Positions 50,301 to 62,240 of a stretch of 64,000 nucleotides of DNA are shown in pieces. Position 1 is the stretch's first letter. Every line of letters begins with the position of its first letter. The stretch is from Opisthocomus hoazin (lineage: Eukaryota > Chordata > Aves > Opisthocomiformes > Opisthocomidae): assembly GCF_030867145.1 (NCBI RefSeq), contig NC_134431.1, forward strand, positions 10,989,089 to 11,053,088. The letters run 5' to 3'. The notes beneath the pieces were generated by a model, which was given only the letters and a program-made list of their open reading frames with translations, did no database searches and was not told the origin of the DNA. The translations under genes and the position numbers were made by a program.

Positions 50301-51935
50301 TTGAAAGGACAAGGTTTGTGTCCTTGGCCTTAATTTAAATCACAAAACTATCATGCGTTCTGGCATTTCTATCAAGCTGCTCCAGAAATGCCAATAAGCA
50401 ATAGTAATTTTGAAAATTAGGATAGAGAAGCATTGCTGAATGCAATGGGAACTTTTAAAATTCCCTAGCTCTTAACAGTTAATAAGTAAATTTACTAAAA
50501 AAGAGGGGGACAAAGGTGAAAATCCTCAGATTAGCTTTTCTTTACCTCTGAACACACATAAAACCTAACAAAAGGATTTAACTGATTTTTCGATTTTCTG
50601 GAGTTTGTCTCCTGAGCAAGCCAGTCTCATTGCGTCTAAAATAAATGGGAGGTCTGTCATTGATCTCCATAGAAACCTGTGCCAAACCTGAGTGTCTCAT
50701 TGACCCATGTGCTCCCACTGACTTCAGGAGGGGAACCTAGACCAAGACACCTGTGTGGATGAAGAATACATACATGGTTGTGTTTTGGGACCTTAACTGC
50801 TTTTTCATATCCTATTTAAAATTTTCTGCATTACTATGATGTCTGTAATGATGGCAGAGGTATATAGTTAATTAAGTCTGAAGTCCCTCGTGATTGAGGA
50901 CAGTAAAGTATAAAGCTGTAAGTACCCCCCCACTACATGACTCAAATGATATTTTCTTTTTTTCATCATTGGCAACTTCCCACGACCATATATTTTCTGC
51001 TCCTGTTAAAGAACCAAATGCTGAATGTGAATGGGTAGCCGCAGCGCCGATTTGCCAAGTAATGGTAGGGTGTCCCCTGGAAACAGGCCTCTTTTAATTC
51101 TTTTTTGTATCTGAGGTAAAGTAAAACATGGAAACAGATGGTAGGGAATGACTGGCATCTCATCATGCATATTTCATTTGATTTGCAGCTAGTCACCTCC
51201 TGATAATAATATTAAATGCTACAAAACTCAAAGACTTTGTTACTGGGAATACTGCATTCGGTGACATAGGATCAACACTGTAACTTCAGTGAAATTTTGA
51301 AGCTGGTGAGCTAGAAGTATTTACATCTTTAGCAAGGTTATGATACAAACAGCTCAATTCTTCTTTTCCGGTGTGTTTAGGGCTGACTTACAAAGAAATA
51401 CACAGTTGCTGTTGTGAATGACAAATCTTACTTAATGTTTTTTTAAGAGCACAATGGGATAAACATCTGTGGTTATTTCCATTATGCTCTAAGGCGTTTT
51501 ACTGGGAGAGAATTTAGCCATTAATTTAGTTGTATTTACATTATTTATATACAAGAAGGACAAGAAAAATGGCAGCCTGTTTAATGATTATATACATTGT
51601 GATTCTGTTGGAAAAATGTGTATCACAAATGGCAAAACAGCCTGTCAAGTACATAATTGTATGTTGTTCTTTTTTATTGTCAGAGAACTTTAAATTCGTA
51701 AAATCCTGCTGTATGATCTCAGATCTCAGTGAAAGCTCTGTCCCATACATTATATGGGGGAGGAGAAACAGCGTAATAATAGACTTCTCGAGCCACATCC
51801 GTTCCTGGTTAATAGCCCCTTTTCTTCATTTTAATATGAGAGTTACCTTTGTAAAATGCTTCCAAAGCAAATTAAAAGATGGAATCTGATACAACAAAAC
51901 ATTACTTGACATCAGAAGAAACAGAAACTTAAATT
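44370..51935. other. Intergenic stretch including the KCNG1 3' UTR
   Basis: The part next to 51935 must contain the KCNG1 3' UTR (minus strand); I could not pick one polyadenylation site. No other gene or repeat was recognised. Frames here, the longest 119 codons at 51530-51889, resemble no known protein. Confidence 0.5.
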
Positions 51936-52706
51936 TCATTCATTGTCCCTAGTCTCAGAAGAGATACTGGGGAATAAAATATCACTCCCCTGTGACACAT
52001 TGCTTATCTGAGACTTTGTTTTTAATAAGAACTGTGCTCTCCTGTACATTATTCTTTCCTGTTCTTGCTTTAGCTCAATGTAGGAGCGTGAAAATGTGTG
52101 GAAGATGGAGGTGACTGGAAATGCCATGAGGAGGATGCCACTCAGTATGCTGCTCAGTGCCACCACTTGGCCAGGAATGCTTCTGGGAACCATGTCTCCA
52201 TAGCCTACTGTGGTCATGGTGATGACAGCCCACCAGTAGCACGCAGGGATGCTGGTAAACTCCTGCGAGTCCGCCATTTCGTTCTCAATGACATACAGGA
52301 GTGGTGCAAACAGTGCGATGGCCACGCAGAGGAAGAGCAGCAGAAGACCAAACTCCCGGGTGCACCTGCGAGCGGTCAGCCCCAGCGTCTGCAGCCCCAG
52401 GGAGTGCCTGGCCAGCCGCATGACGTAGAGAATCCTCAAGGCACGGAGAATACGGAGGACCAGACCTACTTTGTCCAGGTAGATGCTCCCAGAGCTAGGC
52501 TTTTTATAGCCCACTGAGGTGGTGTCTACTAGCAAAGTGATGTAGTATGGCAGAATGGCTATTATGTCTATCAGGGTTAATGGTCTCCGCAAAAATGCAA
52601 ACTTGCTCTTTGCCTGGATGAATCTTAGCAGGAACTCCAGGGAAAACCATGCCACACAGACAGACTCCACAATGAAAATATTGTAGCACATCTGGGAACA
52701 CTCACC
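51936..52706 (-). CDS. KCNG1: KCNG1 coding exon 2 (S1-S2 linker to C-terminus)
   Basis: 771 nt encoding 256 residues and the stop, from GECSQMCYNIFIVES through S2-S6 to ETRDNE. The acceptor is TTTCCTGCAG|GG. The frame continues openly into the intron on its 5' side, which is not coding. Confidence 0.97.
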   Translation of the reverse strand, partial: GECSQMCYNIFIVESVCVAWFSLEFLLRFIQAKSKFAFLRRPLTLIDIIAILPYYITLLVDTTSVGYKKPSSGSIYLDKVGLVLRILRALRILYVMRLARHSLGLQTLGLTARRCTREFGLLLLFLCVAIALFAPLLYVIENEMADSQEFTSIPACYWWAVITMTTVGYGDMVPRSIPGQVVALSSILSGILLMAFPVTSIFHTFSRSYIELKQEQERIMYRRAQFLLKTKSQISNVSQGSDILFPSISSETRDNE

Positions 52707-53964
52707 CTGCAGGAAAGAGGAGGAGTTTGTAATCGGCACCGGATAATAGCTATTTTAGTTGGTATGGTGACAGGAAGAGAGGTTTCTCTGTTGTTTTTCT
52801 TAAACCCAAAATATTAAAGGAATTGAAGATGTTGCTATGGGGAAACACATTGACAAACTGGAACAAGTTAAATGCAAAACTTAGACAGGAATTACTTATT
52901 CTACAGAAGATATTGCTTGGTAATTTAAGGTTTTCTAAATAGCAAATACAAAGCTTAACAAGGTAATATACAGCTGTACAGAAGAGTGCACACTAACAAA
53001 ATTTTCTTTGCACATAAAACTTGATATGATTAATTCTCTTACAAGCAATTGAACACAGTCATGAAAGATTTCAAATGTTCTTTGTGTTATTTTTCCCCCT
53101 CTAAAGACAGCTGCAAAATCCCCATTGAAATTGATACCATCAGACCTTGTATTTGTTCTGCGCTTCCCAGCACATACCATTTTCCATCCTGAAAAGCTAA
53201 CTTACCTTTTCCTCCTCCTCCCTCAGGTCAGGCATGGTGCTGATGGATAAGTTCACTGCTGTAATAGTTACAAATAAAACAGACAAACAAGCAAACACCT
53301 TTCCAGGGAGGCCAGACTGGGGCCTTTCCACCATGTCTTGCAACTTTTTCATGCACAAGCCAATTTTTGTCTCCTCTACTGTGTCACCTGTTGTTTCATT
53401 TTCTAGGAGGTCATCTTCCCGTTCATTTATTTCTGTAAACTCCTCCATTTTTTGCAGATACCTCCTTTTACAACACCAGTCCAAGTTGTCTTCCTCAATT
53501 CCCCAGTAGAGCAGCTCCTCTTGGAAAGACAGCGCACACATCTCACGCAAGAGCCGAAGTTTTCCAACCCGCAAAAAGGTCAGGATTGTCCTGAATGCCC
53601 CTGGGTTGCGGTCGAAAAAGAATTCATTACATGTCACATCGTAATCATCACAGATGTTTAGAATGTCGTCAAAATTATTACAGAATTTTAGTTGTCCCAG
53701 ACGTGTCAATGGGAATTCATCAAGCGTGGTCCATGGGAGCAAATACTTAATGCCCCCTACGTTTATAATAATATGATGCTTCCGATCATCAGGGCGAAAG
53801 CCTTTCAGGAGATCATCTCGAGGGTGAATTAGCTTAGCTCTTTGGTAAAAGACTCCCTTAAGGGTTTCTGTTTCTGGAAAGAATGTGTGGTTGAAGGAAG
53901 CATCTGAAGCGCAGCTCAGGGCACTATAGTCATAGTCGGAATTTTCTCCAGGTAGAAGAGTCAT
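51936..53964 (-). CDS. KCNG1: Potassium channel modifier subunit Kv6.1, complete coding region in two exons
   Basis: An electrically silent voltage-gated potassium channel subunit that joins Kv2 (KCNB) subunits at the plasma membrane and shifts their gating. Joining 53964-53206 to 52706-51936 gives 509 residues (human 513), phase 0, GT-AG. An N-terminal T1 tetramerisation domain (about 66-170, IIINVGGIKY at its start) is followed by S1 (222-243), S2 (262-283), S3 (296-313), S4 (334-355, arginine ladder LRILRALRILYVMRLARHS), S5 (370-393), pore helix and filter TVGYG (419-423), and S6 (434-458). S6 has PVT (450-452) instead of the PxP hinge of conducting channels, the hallmark of silent KvS subunits. 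The ATG at 53964 is preferred because the human protein also starts MTLLPG and an in-frame TAG lies upstream. Confidence 0.98.
53206..53964 (-). CDS. KCNG1: KCNG1 coding exon 1 (N-terminus, T1 domain, S1)
   Basis: 759 nt encoding residues 1-253, ending in the acidic LREEEEK. The donor is AAG|GTAAGT, and the intron to coding exon 2 is 499 bp (52707-53205). Confidence 0.97.
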
Positions 53965-54011
53965 CTTGGAAGATAACTTCACATCACTTCGCTACTTCTG
54001 CCAAATGTCTT
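53965..54011 (-). other. KCNG1: KCNG1 5' UTR part of coding exon 1, with a start-stop uORF
   Basis: A good acceptor, TTTTTGTTCCAG|AAG, places an exon start at 54011, implying a 47-nt leader in this exon and an upstream non-coding exon. The leader contains ATGTGA at 53984-53979, an initiator followed directly by a stop, 20 nt before the KCNG1 ATG. The acceptor is a prediction from sequence. Confidence 0.45.
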
Positions 54012-57000
54012 CTGGAACAAAAACCAGATACATGGGGTGAGTGAATGAGAGGTTGTTTTGAAGTTTGAAACAAATGTAGTGATTGCAGCTCAAGAACACT
54101 TATGGCTGATACAAACAACTGGAAAGAAAACAGCAGTGGCTGAGTATGGTCAGAAGACCTTTCTGGTGAGGCTGGATTAGTCCAGCTGGGTAGAACTGAC
54201 TCTGTCAAGGGCTGCTCCCTTGTTCAGGAGCTCTGCTGGGCATATTTGTCTCACTGGGGGGCTTCTCCTATCTCAGATACAGAGGTCTCAGTTCCCAGTG
54301 AATACAGAGGGAAACCAGGAATAATTCCTGCATGTGGCAAGATATTCCTGGTTCAGAATGGAAGTATAAAAATTTTGACCATATCACATAAGAACACAGA
54401 ATTCAAGTGTGTTTTGTAGAAAAGGAAATTGTATATTATTATTTAACTATTACACATAAAAATCTTTGGTATTTTAGGACTCATGAAGTATATAGAAATC
54501 ATCAGAAGTCAATTATGTTGTAATTCAGTAAATACACACTTCTAAAAAACAGTACAAGACCAATTTCTAGAAGGCCATATGGAAACACTTTTGGGAAAAA
54601 AAAAAACACTTATATTGATGATCACATAAAATGTTTGTATAGAGTTTATATATGTTTAATGACATGGCAACTCCCTTTTTATGGCCTCACGTACAAAAGA
54701 TTGCAAAAAAATACATGATTTCTACACAAACATTGGAATACTATTTCAGTTATAACTGACACCCTATATACAGTAATAGGTCTTTGTCCTTACAACGGAC
54801 TGAACAGTAGCTGAGAGCCAAGGTGACTGCCTTCACCTCTGATTATAGGAAACAAATTCTTATGACAACTTTGAAAATCACGTGTAAATTCTGCTCACAA
54901 AACACTAGTGTAAAGTCTGTGGAATGAAGTGACCACAGTGTTCAAATGGGTATAAAAAGCAGGTACTGGAAATGTTAAACTTTTTGCCTCCCTAACTCAC
55001 TGTATTTTAAAGAAAATCTACTCGTACGCGGGGGAGTTGTACAGTACTGCTTCGAGATCTTCCATCTGCACAGTCAGCTACAGCTTGATGTGTTGCGTTG
55101 CTGAGTTTCATTTGGTACGAGTATTTATCTCAACTAGATTGTACAATAAATAGATATTAATTATGCACAAGTATTCTGACTTTCTAGCCTCGAGTTCACA
55201 GGAAAGTAATAAATATTACACTTGATTGGCTTCGGCAGCAGTAGGTCATTTTGTTCTTTTCCTGGCTGTACTTACCTCCCCTTTGATACACACCCTGGGG
55301 ATACACACCCTGCTAGGGTGACTTCCTGAAACACAGAACTGTCGTTTTCAGAGCTGGGGTTTATAAGCTGCATCAATAGTGTTACATACCTATTATAGAA
55401 GAAAAACCCATGAATACACAACAGCAAAGTACTCAAAACACAGCCGTACTTCACTTTAAGAGCAACAGGCTTTCCTTGCTGCAAGGGGACTTAGAATACT
55501 GCTTTCAATAAACTACCATCTTAGTCCTGCTCCTGAACTTCCAGGAGGGGTTACTCTGAAGAGAGCAGTTCCTTACATACTCTTACTAACAGGTGGCCCC
55601 AGCTGAGCTATGGATGAGTGGCATTTCCTGATTCCTCACCTGTAATCCTCTTTAGTACAAAAGGAAATCATTAATTTACTTACCTTTAGGGCATGTGGAT
55701 AAAGAAAGCCTACTGGAATATACAAGAATGGGCAAGGCGTGATTCAGATCTTCTCAGAGCTGTGGTACTACTTTCTGGCCTGAGGTAAGCAAAGAGGTAA
55801 GCTTTGTCATCTTGCTTCTATCACAAAGTGGGATCTCTATTACTATTGCCAGTGATTTGAGAACACCTATTTGGCAAGTAACCTATTCTCCATGCCAAAA
55901 ATCTTCACTGTGTTTAGCTTTCAGTGCCTTATCACCACATACTTGCTTGTATTGCTGAGCTGCTGTCTTTGCTCCAGAGTTATGACCCTGGAAATCCCCA
56001 CGGAGGGGATGGGCAATTCTCATCTCCTCTGGAAGTAACGATGGGTGCAAACAGCGACAAATCCCACAGGCCTGAACTCATATAAACTTTCAATCGATTT
56101 GTCTCTTGCCTCAAGAAAGACTGAGCAAAGGCCTGCTGACCTGAAAGTCTTTTTTTTTTTTTTCAGAAAGAACATTAACACGAAATGTAATTGTATTAAA
56201 AAGTCACATTCTAGGAAATTCTAGCCAATACAGGGAGTATCAGTGGAGCTTCGTGACAGATGATGGCACTCTGCCACTGCCCACTGGAAATGTAGCAGAA
56301 CTCGGATAAATGAAAGGATCTGAGGAGAATGATAGCTGGCTCAGACAGTGCTAGCCAGAGCGTGCTGAACAGAGTTAAGTACGGAACAGCTGAACTTGCA
56401 GTTACCCTGACCTACAGTCCCATCGCATGAAGCACTCCTAATGACCTCAGAGCTGGTCTTCTGTTAAAGCGTTCCCAAGATACCATCAGTAGAAGTAATG
56501 CCACTGGGAGTTCAAGCTATAGGTTTGACGTGGGAGCACAGGGCTACCTGACACATGTTTATGTAAGGCTCCTTTTCTTAGAGCAACTGTTTTATTTAGA
56601 AACAAGTGTTTTGCCCTCTGCCTCAACTATGTCTAAGGCAGGCTGGCCCAAAGTCAAGATTATGACTGATACAAGACTATGGATAAATGGGAGCTGTTAA
56701 CTGTTTTCCCTTCTGTAATACCAGATGATGTTGGTTAGCAACAACTTCTCCTCTGAATCTAAGCCAGGAAAAATGAGGAGGCAGCTCATCTCTGTCACTG
56801 GTTTGATCTCCCACCGCATCCATTGTTGACACAATGGGAAGAAATGGGGAGAGGGAAATGTAAATGTTCTACGTCTGTCAGACACACGCTGTAACCCTGA
56901 GGCATCAACTGTGAAACAACAGAGCAAAGGAAAAAGAATTTCTTTCTTCACTTCCAGCTTCTCAACCTGTGCAAGACAATAAATTGGACAAATTAATCCC

Positions 57001-59289
57001 CTGTGTAACACACCGGATGACTGCAATTATAAAAGGTGGCTCCTTCTTTTTCCATAACCAGAAGCCCACGGATCCTATGCAGGCAGCCGTGCCTGTGTTA
57101 TTTACATGTTCTTTGCCTCAGATACACATCATCATATCTAAGGGGGAAGAACAGGAGGAAATAAAGGACAATAGAAAAGATGGCCTGACTTGAAGGAATG
57201 GAGGAAAGAGGAAAACAAACCCGTACATTTCCCTGTGTGTCTTGTTTTCCATTGGAAGGTGCTTCTACAGAATGATGGTCAGTACTGCTTTAAGATGGGA
57301 GAGAACTAACTAATGGAAGGCTCTTTTTGCTTTGTTGAGCTTGAAAAACAAGCAAACTGTTTTACTCATACATTGCAGACTGATGACATTGGGGATGGCT
57401 GTAAGAAAAGCATTAAGGATTAAAGAAAACACAATGGAATATAAGGTCAGACAAACACATTAGCCTATAGCAACAATTTTCCCAACAATTAAACAAGATG
57501 ATCTTTAAGGATATGCTGTAACAGCAAAATACTCAAATAAAACTGCTCTGGTTAAGTAAGGCCCAATGGTAAAATCCCTCCTTGTCTGAGATAGTATCTG
57601 CCCTTTGAATACTTGGGAGTTAGTGAAGCCCGGTTCATCCTTCCAGCTCCCCTGCTGATAATATGTTCTCATCTTGGGCAAATCACTTCTCTCTGAGCAT
57701 TGTTTCCCATTTTATTTGTAAGCTTACTGGGGCAAAAACTGTCTCTGACTACGTTATACAATCCTGATCATTGTTCTGGCTTCTAGAAACCACAGTCATA
57801 CAGAATAACTGGCCCATAGCAAGGGCTCTTGGTGACTCTAAACGGCGTGGTTTGCATGTGGAGCAAGACAGAACATCTTCTCAAAAATCTGTCTTGGACA
57901 AGATGATATGCTTATGCATTATGTCTGGTGAGGAAATCAGATTAGAGATTTCTACTGCCCTTACTTTCAGCTGAAATTCAGGAAGGGTGCCAGACTCCTA
58001 GGAAATGGGGAAAGAATTATTAAAGATGCCCTTCTGAGGGAAAGAAACAGAAATCATGAGTAACATGCTAAAATTCCACTGCAAGTGTCGTTCCCCCCCC
58101 CCCCCCCCCCCCAGTGTCCTCTGCAGTATTTTGAATTCTGCAGTGCATCTCTGATGTAATCAGAGCTCCTGCAAGGAGTCCTGATACTGCTCTGTGATGC
58201 AGACAATTCAAAGTTGCGCCTGGATGATAACAAGCATGCGAGGCAGATGCATAACTCCCCCCCTCCCCCCCGACTCTTCTATCAATTCCAGTGCCTGGAA
58301 ATTGTCTCTGTTGCTTTTTATCATTTGTAAATTAAGTTTAAAAAAAAAAAAGTTTCAGATTTCAGTGCAGGTTGAGTATGAATACAGTGATTTTTTTGGA
58401 CAGAGTTCCATAAGAAACTGTTTTACAGTTTTGTGATCCTTCCTCCTTTATTCTTCCCTTAATTAAAATAAGCAGTATTTTCAAGCAGTGTTAAATTCAT
58501 CTCTCTTCGACACCTGACTTCCATACTGTATCAACACTGCCAGGGTACCCTCCTGAAGTACTTTAAGCTATACTCATGCAGCTCTTTACATAGTAAGAAC
58601 AGATCTCAAACTTCAACTCTGCTTGCAAAGTGAACTTCCAGCCAAATCAAAGTCAAACTTATAAAGGTCAACGTATAATATGAAATAAAACTATCCTGAA
58701 AAACATATAATCTGAAAGAATATGCTCATATCTGTATATTGCTCTCCTTGATCTGGACAGTGTTATATTTTTTGGCATCTTATGACAGCCTACAAACTGA
58801 ATTATGACAGACATGTTACTCAGTGTTTGCTTTTGTAAAGCTGAGCCCTGTTCCTCCAGTAATAATTAGAAGTGAAATAACTTTGCAGATAACTTATATC
58901 CCCAGGAGAATGTTCTGAAATACATTAGAACTAATAACTATAGTTATTATCCCGCTGTGAAATATATTTACAGCAACAAATTTTAGCAAGTCACATTCCA
59001 AACAATCTATTAAACATCTTTTTAAAAATGGATTTGTTATTTATTTATATAGGTATGTATTTTGCCACTGAAATGAAGAGATATATAGTCATAGAAGAGT
59101 TATTTCAAGCATGTTCTCGTCGTCCCCCCCCAAGTCTTTTCCATTTAAAAAAAATCTACCAGAAATCCATTGCCTACCAAGAGCAGTTAACTCGATGTGT
59201 TAGTTGCCAACGAGCAGAAGCCAGTAAACATCAATACAGAAGACACCTCTTACTTATTTTAAAATGAAAGCTACAAAGCACCTTCAGAC
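54012..59289. other. Probable KCNG1 5'-UTR intron
   Basis: About 5.3 kb between the acceptor at 54012 and the next CpG island. No coding exon recognised. A 20-C run lies at 58093-58112 and a T12 tract near 56151. The assignment as intron depends on the island being the KCNG1 promoter. Confidence 0.4.
58093..58112 (+). repeat. Poly-C tract, 20 C
   Basis: Twenty consecutive C in AT-rich surroundings. The length is subject to sequencing and assembly error. Confidence 0.9.
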
Positions 59290-59934
59290 TAGGCAAAGCA
59301 GCAGCGATTTGAAAGACGAGGCTCCCTACCGCGCCGTGCAGCCCTGGCCTGGGCAGGGGGAGAGCCGCCGAGGGGAAGCCCGAGCGTCGCACGCCGAGCC
59401 CGCAGGATGCGCCTCGCCAGCCGTCAGCCACCTCCGCGGCAGGACAGGAGCGAGCCGGGAGCCGGCCGAGCGGTGCCCCTCGCCAGCCGACCGCCTCCCG
59501 CCGCCGGCAGCACCGGCAGCACCGGCCGCCCGCCGCCGGGGAGAAACGACGGCGCGGGGGGACGGTCCCGCTCTTCCATCCCTGCTGCGGGAGAAAACCT
59601 GTTGCTGCAACCCGGGCGCGGCCTCGCACGACCCCCCCCACCCCACCCCCCCGCCCCCGCCACGCACACCCCTCCGGGGCTGCACGGCGGAGGTCCCAGC
59701 AACCCCCCTCCTCCCGAGCCGCGGCGATGCCCGCCGCTCCCCCCGGGCACCCGCGGCCCCGAGCCGCTCCGGGAAGAAAACTTCCCTGGAAACTTGCCTG
59801 CGAGTTCCCCGCGGCGCCGGGCGGCGAGCGCGGCCGCCGGGAGCCCCGCGGCGTGGGGTCGGCGGCCGCGCCGGGCCCCGCTCACCGCGCTGCGCCGCTG
59901 CCGTGCGGGGCGGTGGTGGCGGCGGGTGCGGGGC

Positions 59935-59955
59935 GGGGGGGGGGGGGGGGGGGGG
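59935..59955 (+). repeat. Poly-G tract, 21 G
   Basis: Twenty-one consecutive G in the CpG island, next to further G-runs, so strongly G-quadruplex-prone on the plus strand. Confidence 0.9.
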
Positions 59956-60185
59956 AAGGCGGGGGATGCCTCGCGCCCCGCGGAAGAGCTCCGCACCCCC
60001 TACCCCCTCTGCGCGGCCGGCGGCGGGGGGCGGTCACCGGCGGGTTGCGCGGAGCGCTCCCCGCGAAACCCCCGCCGGGCCCGGGCTGACCTGCCGGCGG
60101 GGACGGGGAGGAGGAGCTCCCGGCGCTCCCCGCCGCCCGAGCCGCTTCTCCCTGGCACCGACGGCGGGCTGGCACCGGAAAGGCG

Positions 60186-60205
60186 CCGGGCCGGGCCGGG
60201 CCGGG
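60186..60205 (+). repeat. (CCGGG)4 tandem repeat
   Basis: Four perfect pentanucleotide units in the CpG island. Possibly length-variable. Confidence 0.9.
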
Positions 60206-60330
60206 CCGTGTCCGCCCCGGAGAGCGTCATCCCGCGGTGCTGCGGGCCAGGGGGGGCCGCCCGCCGCCTCCTCTTCGCCGGCGGAAGGGGCTGGGAGCAG
60301 CGGGGTGCCCGCGGGTGGGTGTCACACTCC

Positions 60331-61599
60331 CCAAAACTTCTGGCGCTTCCCCGCTCCCACGGTACCGTTATTTGTATTTTGGTGAGAGAAGTGGCCTTAG
60401 AAGTGTCCGTTAGAGCGTAAATCACAGCATCTCTCTCCCTTCCAGATCCATAGCGATGACTCCAAGAGAGCCAAAACCGTGCCCTGCTCCGGTGGCACCC
60501 TTGCAAAGTGCAGTGACAGTCAACACACTGGTACTACCGACTGTCAGAGGTTAGCAGCACATCCCGCTCCTCTACTTTTTAATGAAATTGGTTTGACGTC
60601 TGTGTGGAAGCTGCTCTGTGTGAATTGAGTCTCTGCCTGAGAGCAGTGAATTCAGTCTTGGTGCCGGGGTTAAGCAGACACCAGCAGCTCAAGCTCTGCC
60701 ACAGACTCTGAAGCGCGAACCACTCCCATCCCGTGTGCTGTTGTCCCCTGGAGGGTACACAGATGGTGATGCTTTTGGCCTCTGTTTTTTCTTACCAGCT
60801 TAGGCATGGGTCTTGGAGCAAATTTCCCGCAGATGAACTCCTCGGTGGGGGGTGGGGGCCGTCACCTCTGTGCTCGGTGGGACGGGGGCTGGCTCTCATG
60901 GTGAGCATTGTGCACTCACCCAGAGCAGCGGAGGGGTCTCATTTTGAGTAAGGCCCTTTGTTGCTATGGTAATACAAACGAAAAACCTATACTATGGTAA
61001 TTTTAGCAAAATACCTCTTTTTTTTCTAAACTAAATTGGACTGCGGTTCAGAATTGTGTGGGCATACAGAAACAGTCATGCTTACATTCTCCAGCCGTAG
61101 CTGTTAAACAGCAGTTGTGTAGAGGGCTGTCGGTGACTGTGGCTGTGGGCAACTTGGGGTTCTTTTTCCCTGATATTGCATAGGATTTATATTTGACTTT
61201 GTAAAGGTTTCTTAATACGGCACTCAGCCTTCGTCTGCAGAAGGGAGGTAACTGGTTTTACTGACCACACGCCATGTACAAAGAGTTTTGGCTTTTGTAT
61301 AATAGTCCGTAATAATCTTGTTAATGAAAGCCTGTATTTTGAAAGCCTTTGTTGATAATTGCTGTCAGAGCGGAAGGACATATCACGTAAAGCCTCCCAG
61401 GGAATTGTCTGGGAACAGTTTTGGTCAGTGTTTTCTGTAATGACTTAGCTGATGGAATGGAGGGCACTTTTATAACATTTGCAGTGATTCCAACCACGGA
61501 GTGCAAAGCTGAGATTTAAAATGACCCTGATATACTGCAGACCCAGGCTGAACTCAACACGATAAAATTCTAGAAGAAAAATTATGTGGTATGCCACAT
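60331..61599. other. Intergenic flank of the CpG island
   Basis: Composition falls back to AT-rich. No gene or repeat recognised. Confidence 0.45.
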
Positions 61600-62240
61600 A
61601 GGAAGGAATAGCACATGTCAAATGAGGACTATTAGTTCGGTAAAAATACTGCAGAAGAGAATCTTGGGATTATAGTGGGTCGTAGACTGTGCAGTGCTGC
61701 AAAATAGTTGTGTTCCTCTGAGCTCTAGTAACGGGAGGATGGTATGTAAGACATGGGAGGGAGGGCGTTATTTCTGTTCCATTTAGCACTAGTCAGACTT
61801 GGCTGAAGCACTCTATCCAGTTTCAAACATTACACTTACTCTTAAAGAAAGATGTAGGCAAACAAGGTAGGAGAATAGCAACTGAAACTGTGACAGGCTC
61901 TAGGAAATGTAAGCTACGAGGAAAGATGGAATTTGATCATTTGATCTAGAAAAGAAATCGCAATGTAAGGACATGGCAACTGTCTTCAGAAGTATAAACA
62001 CACTTATAAAGATGTCAGTTAACAGTTGTTCTGTCGCCACCAATGGTAGGATAAAGAGCAATTTACTAAAGTGCAATCAGGGAGATTACTTTAGATATCA
62101 GGAAACAAACAAACTAGCCAGACAAAACTGTTACTGTGTGAGTAGCTGGAACCTAAGGAGGCTGTAAATCTGTTCAGTGAAGATTTAAAGGAAAGGTTAG
62201 ACAAATGGCTATCAGGACTGGCTGTAGCACGCAGGATCAT
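61600..62240 (+). mobile_element. Very old CR1/L3-type LINE fossil
   Basis: Degenerate plus-strand similarity to the 3' third of CR1/L3 ORF2, in the correct order: a stretch like 'LG-I-V-..-L' near 61660, 'RKDV-KQG' near 61850, 'MATVFRSINT' near 61973, and a C-terminal 'EDLKERLDKWLSG' equivalent near 62180-62215, with many indels. It is far more diverged than the other CR1 copies here. Recognised by eye only. Confidence 0.5.

Larger units (their letters stand above)
59290..60330. promoter_or_regulatory. CpG island, probable KCNG1 promoter and first exon
   Basis: About 1 kb of CpG-dense DNA with AT-rich flanks, 5.3 kb upstream of the first KCNG1 coding exon. The human gene also starts many kilobases upstream with a non-coding exon. 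Minus-strand donors such as GCAG|GTCAGC (boundary near 60090) and GCG|GTGAGC (boundary near 59886) are available, but I cannot choose between them. A 21-G run and a (CCGGG)4 tandem lie inside. A promoter of an unrelated transcript is possible. Confidence 0.6.

Noticed and set aside
51530-51889. 119-codon plus-strand frame beside KCNG1
   Set aside because: Lies antisense to the likely KCNG1 3' UTR, has no recognisable domain, and overlaps another random frame on the other strand.
52098-52517. 139-codon plus-strand frame
   Set aside because: Antisense shadow of the KCNG1 S3-S6 coding exon.
53965-53982. KCNG1 start six codons further upstream
   Set aside because: That codon is GTG; the family start is MTLLPG at 53964, and an in-frame TAG lies just upstream.
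59231-60506. Frames up to 373 codons on both strands in the KCNG1 island
   Set aside because: Same CpG-island artefact, with low-complexity composition and a 21-G run read through in several frames.
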